This document shows positions 1 to 5,948 of a stretch of DNA of 6,348 nucleotides, piece after piece. The translations under genes and the position numbers were made by a program. Position 1 is the stretch's first letter. Each line of letters opens with the position of its first letter. The stretch spans positions 1-6,348 of the forward strand of contig DATFOK010000117.1 of NCBI GenBank assembly GCA_035265665.1. Direction: 5' to 3'. The notes beneath the pieces were generated by a model. The model was not told the DNA's origin and ran no database searches. It saw only the letters and a program-made list of their open reading frames with translations. This DNA is from DASUPK01 sp035265665. Its GTDB lineage: Bacteria > Actinomycetota > Thermoleophilia > Solirubrobacterales > 70-9.

Positions 1-873
1 CGGCGCGAGCTGGATGTCGACCACTCCGCCGAGGAGGGCCTCGATGCGGCGGCGAAGCTCGTCGAGGAGGTCCTCAAGGAGGCGAAGGTCGACCGGAAGG
101 GAGTGCTCGGCGTCGGGATGGGGCTGCCCGGGCCGATCAATCGCGCCACCGGCCAGGTCGGCTCGTCCTCGATCCTCCCCGGCTGGGTCGGTGTGGATGC
201 GGCTGCGGAGATGGGGCGTCGCCTCCGCCTCCCGGTTCACGTCGAGAACGACGCCAACCTCGGAGCCCTCGCCGAGTACGTCTGGGGCTCCGGGAAGGGC
301 CACTCCGATGTCATCTACATCAAGCTCTCCTCGGGCGTCGGTGCGGGTCTGCTCCTCGACGGGCGGCTCCACGAGGGCGCGGGCGGCACCGCGGGGGAGA
401 TCGGCCACACCCCCACGCAGCAGGGAACGGCGATCTGCCGTTGCGGAAGCCGCGGCTGCCTGGAGACGGTCGCGTCCGCTCGGGCCATCGCCGAGCAGCT
501 CGGCGCGAGCCGCGGGGAACCGGTCTCGACGCAGGAGCTGCTCAGGCTGACCTCGGCCGGGGACCCGGCCGCCGCCCGGCTGATCGCCGAGGCCGGCCGC
601 GAGATCGGCGTTGCCCTCGCCTGGCTGTGCAATTTGATCAACCCCGACCGCGTGATCATCGGCGGTGACCTGAGCGCGGCCGGAGAGCTGATCACCGAGC
701 CGGTCTTCGAATCGATCCGCCGGTACGCGATCACCAGCGCGGCGGAGCAGGTCGGCGTGGTCGCCGGCGTGCTCGGAGACCGCGCCGAGCTCCTCGGCGC
801 GCTGGCCCTGGTCCTGCATGCCGGCGATGGGCTGGTGACTTCCTCCCGTGCGCCCCAGCAGGTGGCGGCGTGA
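1..873 (+). CDS. ROK family protein, probable sugar-responsive transcriptional regulator (5' end outside window)
   Basis: The reading frame is open from the first base and ends at TGA 871-873, so about 290 C-terminal residues are visible and the start is missing. ROK proteins are either sugar kinases or sugar-sensing repressors with an N-terminal winged helix. Fragment residues show the family core: GVGMGLPGPIN near 37-47, the VENDANLGALAE segment with the catalytic-type Asp at 84, GTAGEIGH ending at His136, and the zinc-site motif CRCGSRGCLE with Cys146, Cys148 and Cys153. The window begins downstream of both the kinase phosphate motif (DxGxT) and any helix-turn-helix, so the two roles cannot be separated directly. 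A regulator is favoured because the sequence style matches actinobacterial ROK repressors and the gene lies just upstream, on the same strand, of a sugar ABC transporter. It would then act in the cytoplasm, sensing the imported sugar or a derivative. A glucokinase-like enzyme is the alternative. Confidence 0.9.
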   Translation, partial: RRELDVDHSAEEGLDAAAKLVEEVLKEAKVDRKGVLGVGMGLPGPINRATGQVGSSSILPGWVGVDAAAEMGRRLRLPVHVENDANLGALAEYVWGSGKGHSDVIYIKLSSGVGAGLLLDGRLHEGAGGTAGEIGHTPTQQGTAICRCGSRGCLETVASARAIAEQLGASRGEPVSTQELLRLTSAGDPAAARLIAEAGREIGVALAWLCNLINPDRVIIGGDLSAAGELITEPVFESIRRYAITSAAEQVGVVAGVLGDRAELLGALALVLHAGDGLVTSSRAPQQVAA

Positions 874-879
874 GAGCGA

Positions 880-891
880 GATTTCAAAATC
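880..891. promoter_or_regulatory. AT-rich palindrome, candidate operator
   Basis: The sequence GATTTCAAAATC reads as two 5-bp inverted arms (GATTT and AAATC) around a 2-nt centre, starting 7 nt after the ROK stop codon and about 54 nt before the binding-protein start. It is the most AT-rich patch in this GC-rich gap. ROK repressors such as NagC and Mlc bind AT-rich palindromes near the promoters of sugar uptake genes, so this is a plausible site for the upstream regulator. No convincing -35/-10 pair was found beside it, and a 12-bp palindrome can arise by chance. Confidence 0.35.
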
Positions 892-930
892 CACAGAGAG
901 AGGAACGGAAGTGATAGAGAGGACCCGATC

Positions 931-939
931 GGAGGAGGT
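931..939 (+). promoter_or_regulatory. Shine-Dalgarno sequence of the sugar-binding protein gene
   Basis: GGAGGAGGT lies 5 nt before ATG 945 but only 2 nt before the in-frame GTG at 942. This spacing is why ATG 945 was chosen as the start. An 8-bp palindrome, CCGATCGG (925-932), overlaps the first two bases of the site and might fold weakly over it. Confidence 0.75.
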
Positions 940-944
940 ACGTG

Positions 945-2072
945 ATGTCTAGATCCAAGAGCTGGGCTCGCGGGGCCGTGTTGTCGATAGCGGCGCTCGT
1001 GATCGGGCTCAGCCTGGCCGCCTGTGGTGGAGATGACGACGATGGTGGCGGAGGGGGGCCGAAGGTGGCCCTGCTTCTGCCCGAGTCGAAGACGACCAGG
1101 TACGAGGCCCACGATCATCCGGAGTTCGAGGAGGCCGTGAAGGCCGAGTGCCCGGACTGTGAGCTGATCTACAGCAACGCCAATCAGGACGCGGCTCAGC
1201 AGCAGAGCCAGATGGAGGCAGCGCTGACCGACGGGGCCAACGTGGTCGTTCTCGATCCGGTGGACTCGGCATCGGCCGCCTCGATGGTGCAGCTGGCGAA
1301 GCAGCAGGACGTGCCCGTAGTCAGCTATGACCGTCTGATCCTGGACACGCCGGACGTGGACGCGTACGTCTCGTTCGACAATGTCCGGGTCGGCACGCTG
1401 CAGGGCGAGGCCCTGTCGAAGAAGCTGGCCGCCGACGGCAACCCGACCGGGCCGATCGTCCGGATCAACGGCGCTCCCACGGACAACAACGCCAAGCTGT
1501 TCGGTCAGGGCGCCGGGGATGCGTTCAGCCAGGCCGGTGTCCAGGTCGCCAAGGAGTACGACACGCCCGACTGGAGCCCGGATGAGGCCCAGACCGAGAT
1601 GGACCAGGCGATCACCGCCCTCGGCAAGGATGGGTTCAACGGCGTCTACGCGATGAATGACGGCACTGCCGGCGGCGCGATTGCCGCCATGCAGGCCGCG
1701 GGCATCGATCCGTCGACGATCCCGACCACCGGTCAGGACGCCGAGCTCGAGGCGGTCCAGAGGATCCTCGGTGGCACTCAGTACGTGACCGTGTACAAGG
1801 CGACCAAGCCGGAGGCCACGACCGCCGCTCAGATCGCCGTGGCGCTGGCGCGGGGCGAGGAGATCCCGGCCAATCTGATCACCACCAACACCAACAACGG
1901 TGCGACGGACGTTCCGTCCGCCCTGTTGACCCCGGTGGCGGTCACGAAGGAGAACATCGCGACCGCGGAGTTCGGCGGTCAGCCGCTGATCGCCCCCGAC
2001 GGTTACTGGACGGCGGACGAGGTCTGCACCGCCCAGTACCAGCAGGCCTGTCAGGAAGCGGGCATCAGCTAG
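945..2072 (+). CDS. xylF: XylF-type sugar ABC transporter substrate-binding lipoprotein
   Basis: This is the extracytoplasmic receptor that binds a monosaccharide, probably xylose or a close relative, and delivers it to the permease encoded two genes downstream. The protein is 375 residues. A basic N-terminus and hydrophobic segment end in the lipobox LAAC with Cys27 as the lipidated residue, followed by an Asp/Gly tether. The mature part follows XylF closely along its length: VSYDRLI, YVSFDN with a following VGxxQ, APTDNNAKLF, MNDGTAGGAI, GQDAELEAVQRI, GTQYVTVYK and DVPSALLTPVAV. Two Cys pairs (69/72 in CPDC, and 361/369 in the C-terminal tail) could form disulfides outside the cell. A GTG at 942 is an alternative start one codon earlier, but it sits too close to the ribosome-binding site. 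The ATPase gene follows after 18 nt, indicating an operon. The family is clear; the exact sugar is inferred from similarity. Confidence 0.93.
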   Translation: MSRSKSWARGAVLSIAALVIGLSLAACGGDDDDGGGGGPKVALLLPESKTTRYEAHDHPEFEEAVKAECPDCELIYSNANQDAAQQQSQMEAALTDGANVVVLDPVDSASAASMVQLAKQQDVPVVSYDRLILDTPDVDAYVSFDNVRVGTLQGEALSKKLAADGNPTGPIVRINGAPTDNNAKLFGQGAGDAFSQAGVQVAKEYDTPDWSPDEAQTEMDQAITALGKDGFNGVYAMNDGTAGGAIAAMQAAGIDPSTIPTTGQDAELEAVQRILGGTQYVTVYKATKPEATTAAQIAVALARGEEIPANLITTNTNNGATDVPSALLTPVAVTKENIATAEFGGQPLIAPDGYWTADEVCTAQYQQACQEAGIS

Positions 2073-2076
2073 ACGC

Positions 2077-2083
2077 GGTGGAG
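2077..2083 (+). promoter_or_regulatory. Shine-Dalgarno sequence of the ABC ATPase gene
   Basis: GGTGGAG, a moderate match to the anti-Shine-Dalgarno sequence, lies 7 nt before ATG 2091 in the 18-nt gap after the binding-protein stop. It supports 2091 over the in-frame ATG at 2103. Confidence 0.55.
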
Positions 2084-2090
2084 TAGAAGA

Positions 2091-2939
2091 ATGAATCCCC
2101 AAATGGCGCGAGGAGACGCGGAGTCGGGCGGTAACGGCAACGGCCGTGGCTCGGCCGAGCATCTCCTCGCGCTGCGGGGGTTCTCAAAGAGCTTCGGGCC
2201 CGTCCGGGCCCTCCACGAGGTCGATTTCGAGGTTGACGCCGGTGAGATCGTGGCCCTGGTGGGCGACAACGGCGCCGGCAAGAGCACGCTGATCAAGGCG
2301 ATTGACGGCGTCCAACCCCCGGACAGCGGCGAGGCCTATTTCGAGGGCGAGCCGGTCCGCATCAGCAGTCCCCAGTCCGCGGAGCGCCTCGGCATCGCCA
2401 CCGTCTTCCAGGACCTGGCGCTCTGCGACAACCTCGACGTCGTCGCGAACCTCTTCCTCGGCAAGGAGGAGGTGGACGGCGTGCCGGTCCACGTGCTCGA
2501 CGAGGTCGAGATGGAGCAGCGCGCCAACCAGCTTCTCGAGGACCTCTCGGTGACGACCCTGGGCAGCGTTCGCACCGAGGTCGGAATGCTCTCCGGGGGA
2601 CAGCGGCAGTCGGTCGCGATCGCCCGCACCCTGATCGGCGAACCCAAGGTGGTCCTCTTCGATGAGCCGACCGCGGCTCTTGGTGTGGCCCAGACCGCTC
2701 AGGTGCTCGCCCTGGTGAAGAGGCTGGCCGAGGAGAAGCTCGGCATCGTGATGATCAGCCACAACCTGGAGGACGTCTTCCAGGTCGCCGATCGGATCAT
2801 CGTCCTGCGCCTCGGCGAGCGGGTGGCGACCTTCGACCGCGAGCAGACGACACCCGAGCAGGTCGTGGGTGCGATCACCGGGGCGGACACCGCAGAGATG
2901 CGACGTCTCGAGGAGCAGAGCGGGGAGACCGGAGAGTGA
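2091..2939 (+). CDS. Sugar ABC transporter ATP-binding protein, single-domain (FrcA-like)
   Basis: This cytoplasmic ATPase powers sugar import with the neighbouring permease and binding protein. All nucleotide-binding motifs are present in its 282 residues: Walker A GDNGAGKST (58-66, Lys64), Q-loop Gln107 in VFQD, signature LSGGQ (167-171), Walker B VVLFDEP (187-193) with catalytic Glu192, and H-loop His224. The D-loop region reads TAALGV, a form found in FrcA-like sugar ATPases. Carbohydrate-uptake-2 ATPases such as E. coli XylG or RbsA have two fused nucleotide-binding domains and about 500 residues. Here there is one, so two copies should pair. Residues 8-24 form a Gly/Asn-rich, probably flexible extension before the domain, and the C-terminal tail is Glu-rich. 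The gene sits between the receptor and permease genes with gaps of 18 and 12 nt. Confidence 0.94.
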   Translation: MNPQMARGDAESGGNGNGRGSAEHLLALRGFSKSFGPVRALHEVDFEVDAGEIVALVGDNGAGKSTLIKAIDGVQPPDSGEAYFEGEPVRISSPQSAERLGIATVFQDLALCDNLDVVANLFLGKEEVDGVPVHVLDEVEMEQRANQLLEDLSVTTLGSVRTEVGMLSGGQRQSVAIARTLIGEPKVVLFDEPTAALGVAQTAQVLALVKRLAEEKLGIVMISHNLEDVFQVADRIIVLRLGERVATFDREQTTPEQVVGAITGADTAEMRRLEEQSGETGE

Positions 2940-2947
2940 GGAGGTGA
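2939..2947 (+). promoter_or_regulatory. Perfect Shine-Dalgarno sequence of the permease gene
   Basis: AGGAGGTGA matches the anti-Shine-Dalgarno complement over nine bases. It begins on the last base of the ATPase stop codon and leaves 4 nt before GTG 2952 (7 nt from the GGAGG core). This decides the GTG start of the permease. A second copy, AAGGAGGTG at 2956-2964, lies inside the first codons and has no start codon at a useful distance. Confidence 0.8.
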
Positions 2948-2951
2948 CCCC

Positions 2952-4160
2952 GTGGAAGGAGGTGTAGCCGCTCAGCTCAAGGTGTTCGGGAGGGAGGCCC
3001 GCAGCGGGATCCTCGGGCGAGTCTTGCGCGGTGAGCTCGGCGTGCTGCAGGTCTTCATCGCCCTCGCCCTGATCTGGACGATCTTCCAGCTCGCCAACGA
3101 CCGCTTCCTCACCTCGGTCAACCTCACGAACCTCATGCTCCAGGTCACCGCGGTGGGCATCATCTCGATCGGCGTCGTGCTCGTCCTGCTGCTCGGCGAG
3201 ATCGACCTCTCCGTTGGGGCGGTGAGCGGCTTGGCGGCCGGCGTGATGGCCGTGCTCACCGTGCAGCACGGATGGTCACCGGAGCTCGCCATCGTCGCCG
3301 GGTTGCTGACTGGGACGGCCATCGGGTTGTTCAACGGATTCATGGTGACCTTCTTCCGGATTCCCTCCTTTGTGGTAACCCTCGCCGGGTTGCTGGCCTG
3401 GCAGGGCGCGTTACTCCAGGTGCTCGGCGAGACCGGCACGGTCAACCTTCCCCCGAGCTCGATCACGGACCTGACCAGCACCTTCTACGGCGCCGGGGTC
3501 GGCTGGACGCTCGCCGTGCTGGTCACGGCGGGCACGCTGGGACTCCAGCTGCAGGGAAGGCGCCGGCGGCAGAAGGCGGGCCTGGAAACAGCTCCCCTCG
3601 CCGGGATCATCCTGCGAACGGTGGTGATCGGAGCCGCGGTCTTCATCGGCGTGGCGATCCTGCTCTCGGATCGAGGCGTGCCGCTGGCAGTGATCATCCT
3701 GCTCGCCCTCACGGCGGCGTTCGCCTTCATGACGGATAGAACCCGATTCGGCAGGCACATTTACGCGGTCGGCGGCAACGCCGAGGCGGCGCGGCGCGCC
3801 GGGATTCCGATCACGCGCGTCCGCATCACGGTCTTCGCCATCGCCTCGACTATGGCGGCGGCAGGCGGGATCATGGCCGCGTCGCGGCTGATCGCCGTCA
3901 ACCAGTCATCCGGTTCGGGCGACCTGCTGCTCCTTGCCATCGCCGGCCCCGTGATCGCGGGCACCAGCCTGTTCGGCGGCCGCGGCACAGTCTGGTCCGC
4001 CCTGCTCGGCGCACTGGTGATCGGCTCGATCTCCAACGGCATGGACCTGCTCGGGCTCGAGTCGTCGGTGAAGTTCATGATCACCGGCGGCGTCCTGCTC
4101 GCCGCGGTGACGCTCGACGCGCTGGCCCGGCGCCAGCGGTCGCAGGTGCAGGTGACCTAG
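2952..4160 (+). CDS. xylH: XylH-type sugar ABC transporter permease
   Basis: This inner-membrane protein forms the channel of the sugar importer, probably as a homodimer. It has 402 residues, close to E. coli XylH, and about 11-12 hydrophobic segments by eye between residues 31 and 391. Landmarks of the family are GEIDLSVG (82-89), PSFVVTLAGLLAW (138-150), a central basic loop GRRRRQKAGL (202-211) followed by a second hydrophobic block with RGVP (241-244), TRFGRHIYAVGGN (264-276) leading to EAARRAGI (278-285), and AGTSLFGGRGTVWSA near 336-350. The central loop and extra membrane segments match XylH more than the shorter RbsC. The start is GTG, chosen from its perfect ribosome-binding site. 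It is the third gene of the transporter operon, 12 nt after the ATPase gene. Specificity for xylose is inferred. Confidence 0.93.
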   Translation: MEGGVAAQLKVFGREARSGILGRVLRGELGVLQVFIALALIWTIFQLANDRFLTSVNLTNLMLQVTAVGIISIGVVLVLLLGEIDLSVGAVSGLAAGVMAVLTVQHGWSPELAIVAGLLTGTAIGLFNGFMVTFFRIPSFVVTLAGLLAWQGALLQVLGETGTVNLPPSSITDLTSTFYGAGVGWTLAVLVTAGTLGLQLQGRRRRQKAGLETAPLAGIILRTVVIGAAVFIGVAILLSDRGVPLAVIILLALTAAFAFMTDRTRFGRHIYAVGGNAEAARRAGIPITRVRITVFAIASTMAAAGGIMAASRLIAVNQSSGSGDLLLLAIAGPVIAGTSLFGGRGTVWSALLGALVIGSISNGMDLLGLESSVKFMITGGVLLAAVTLDALARRQRSQVQVT

Positions 4161-4198
4161 GTTCTTCGCCGCAGCCCGCCGCGCCGATCTGAACCTAG
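4157..4198. repeat. 8-bp perfect inverted repeat flanking the permease-protease gap
   Basis: CTAGGTTC (4157-4164) and GAACCTAG (4191-4198) are exact reverse complements separated by 26 nt. The left arm contains the permease stop codon and the right arm overlaps the -10-like hexamer in front of the protease gene. There is no T-tract, so a standard intrinsic terminator is unlikely. It could be a pair of operator half-sites, a weak stem-loop, or coincidence. Confidence 0.4.
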
Positions 4199-4201
4199 AG
4201 T
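4196..4201 (+). promoter_or_regulatory. Candidate -10 element of the protease gene
   Basis: TAGAGT fits the actinobacterial -10 pattern TANNNT. Transcription starting 7-8 nt downstream would give a leader of only about 9-10 nt before ATG 4218, consistent with the lack of a Shine-Dalgarno sequence there. No recognisable -35 element was seen about 17 nt upstream. Confidence 0.35.
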
Positions 4202-4217
4202 TGTTCTCATCAGCGAG

Positions 4218-5939
4218 ATGTGGCGCGCTGCGCTCATCATCGCCAGCCTTGCCAACATCGCGCTGGTGGCCGCCAGCTCCCGCGGCTCCGCCCAGGCGCA
4301 GACGGCCGGCGTGAGCGGCGCCGAGCCGTCCACCACCGGCCCCGCCCTGGTCGGCGTGAGGACGCCGCCTCTGCCCGCGGTGGAGGCGCACGACCGGCGA
4401 CATCGGGCACTGGACCGTGCCCGCACGCGGCTCGCGGCGGTCGCCGAGCGCAACGGGCTCGCGGCCGAGGCGCGGTCGGTTCCGGGCGGGTTCCTCGCAG
4501 TGGAGCTCGGCGGGCGCTCGCTCGATCGGTTGCGGGCCGAGTTGGCCGACGATCCGCTCGTCACCGCCGTGCATCCCGAGTACCGCGCCGAGCTCCGCTA
4601 CGCGCCCAACGATCCCGGGCTCTACGCGCGCGACCCGAAGGCACCGAACGCGGACTTCGCTCAGTGGAATGTGCTCCTCACCTGGGCCGAAACGGCGTGG
4701 GGTCTGGCCCGCGGAAGTGGGGGAGAGGCGGCGGTGATCGACAGCGGCATCAACAGCGGGCACCCGGACCTCGCCGGGCGCATTTCGGGAGCCATCAACA
4801 TGTGCACCGAGCCGCCCGCGCTGGAGGGTTGCGAAGGCACCGGGACCGGGGACGAGGCCGGGCACGGTACTCACGTCGCCGGCCTGGCCTGCGCCGCCAC
4901 GGACAACGGCTACGGCCTCGCCTCGCTCGGCTTCGGCTGCTCGATCTACGCGCTGAAGAGCGACCTGACCTACACGTCGATCATCAACTCGATCTACGCG
5001 GCGGTCGCCCACGGGGCGGACGCCGTCAACATGAGCTTCGGAGGGGGCGGAGCGAGCAGCGAGCTCGACGCCGCCCTCGACTACGCCTGGGCGAACGGCG
5101 CGGTGCCCGTCGCAGCTGGGGACAACAGCCCGACTCCACCGCCGTCCAGCAACTATCCCGCCGAGTACGTGCAGCCCGAGGGAAGCGGCCCCGACGTCGA
5201 CAGCGGCCAGGGCCTGGTCGTCACCTCGGCCAGCCATTCGGGCGCGCGCTCCAGCTTCGCCCAGAGGACGAGCGGCATCTCGGTCGCGGCGTATGGCTCG
5301 GCCACCGACGCCATGAGCGGAGGCCAGCAGGGCATCATCTCCACCTGGCCGGGACCCCCCGCCGAGCTGGATTCCGAAGGCGTGCGGACCACGGTCAACG
5401 GGGACAACCGATTCGCCTACCTCGTCGGCACCAGCATGGCCACGCCGCAGGTCGCTGGATTGGTGGCGCTGATGCGTTCCGCCAGGCCGAGCATCCCGGC
5501 ACCGGGGCTCGTCAGGCTGATCAAGCTGACCGCCAGCGGATGCGGCCGCTACGGCAGCGGCGGGCTCGGCTGGGGAATCATCCGCAGCGACCTCGCGCTC
5601 GCCGCCGCCGCGCAGAAGGACATCCTCGCCCCCAACTCACGCGTTCGGAGAGCCAAGCGCGGCCGCGGACGGGTCGCCGTGTTGCGGCTGAAGCGCTTCG
5701 ACCATCGAGGCGAGGCGCCGTGCACCACGGAGATCCCGGCCTCCGGGGTGAAGTCGGTCGCCGTCTTCACCTCGGCGAATGGCGGGCGGTTTCACCGGAT
5801 CGCGAAGACCCGCAAGGGCAAGATGCGGTTTCGGGCCAAGCCGAGGCGGTACCGCTTCTTCTCCGTTGCCGTGGACAAGGCCGGCAACCGGGAGGCCCCG
5901 CCCGGGCAGCCGGACGCGAAGATCCGCCTTCGCCACTAG
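4218..5939 (+). CDS. Secreted subtilisin-like (S8) serine protease with basic C-terminal domain
   Basis: This 573-residue protein is predicted to be exported and to cleave peptide bonds outside the cell. Residues 1 to about 28 look like a signal peptide (possible cleavage after AQA). About 45-128 resembles an I9-like inhibitory propeptide. The peptidase domain follows from about 130 to 465: Asp175 in AAVIDSGIN, His216 in GHGTHVAGLA and Ser406 in VGTSMATPQVAG form the catalytic triad. The residue aligned with the oxyanion-hole Asn appears to be Asp302, in AAGDNS, with Asn303 next to it. Residues 468-573 form an uncharacterised, very basic C-terminal domain containing VAVDKAGN, which looks like a beta-sandwich repeat. 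Several Cys in the mature part could form disulfides. ATG 4218 was chosen because it preserves the signal peptide; there is no Shine-Dalgarno sequence, suggesting a leaderless-like transcript. It is probably not functionally tied to the sugar transporter. The substrate is unknown. Confidence 0.92.
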   Translation: MWRAALIIASLANIALVAASSRGSAQAQTAGVSGAEPSTTGPALVGVRTPPLPAVEAHDRRHRALDRARTRLAAVAERNGLAAEARSVPGGFLAVELGGRSLDRLRAELADDPLVTAVHPEYRAELRYAPNDPGLYARDPKAPNADFAQWNVLLTWAETAWGLARGSGGEAAVIDSGINSGHPDLAGRISGAINMCTEPPALEGCEGTGTGDEAGHGTHVAGLACAATDNGYGLASLGFGCSIYALKSDLTYTSIINSIYAAVAHGADAVNMSFGGGGASSELDAALDYAWANGAVPVAAGDNSPTPPPSSNYPAEYVQPEGSGPDVDSGQGLVVTSASHSGARSSFAQRTSGISVAAYGSATDAMSGGQQGIISTWPGPPAELDSEGVRTTVNGDNRFAYLVGTSMATPQVAGLVALMRSARPSIPAPGLVRLIKLTASGCGRYGSGGLGWGIIRSDLALAAAAQKDILAPNSRVRRAKRGRGRVAVLRLKRFDHRGEAPCTTEIPASGVKSVAVFTSANGGRFHRIAKTRKGKMRFRAKPRRYRFFSVAVDKAGNREAPPGQPDAKIRLRH

Positions 5940-5946
5940 GAAGGCG
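5925..5946. terminator. Small hairpin between convergent genes, possible bidirectional terminator
   Basis: CGCCTTC (5925-5931) and GAAGGCG (5940-5946) form a perfect 7-bp stem with an 8-nt loop that includes the protease stop codon. On the other strand the stem begins 2 nt after the acyltransferase stop codon. Neither side has a run of T, so it is at best a weak intrinsic terminator. Confidence 0.3.
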
Positions 5947-5948
5947 AG

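Noticed and set aside
315..2162. 615-codon open frame on the - strand opposite the ROK and binding-protein genes
   Set aside because: It is a shadow of GC-rich coding on the + strand. Its translation shows no domain and is rich in Arg/Gly/Leu/Val, while the opposite frames encode clear ROK and XylF families.
4191..4206. GAAC-N8-GTTC resembling a LexA-type SOS box
   Set aside because: The actinobacterial and Gram-positive LexA box has a 4-nt spacer (CGAAC-N4-GTTCG); the 8-nt spacer and missing outer bases do not fit.
4158..4217. Permease and protease lie in the same frame with no further stop in the 57-nt gap, suggesting a readthrough fusion
   Set aside because: Nineteen stop-free codons are common at this GC content, the permease ends at the normal family length, and the protease has its own start and signal peptide.
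3906..5237. 443-codon open frame on the - strand opposite the permease end and protease
   Set aside because: No recognisable domain; it spans two well-supported + strand genes and is explained by GC-driven lack of stop codons.
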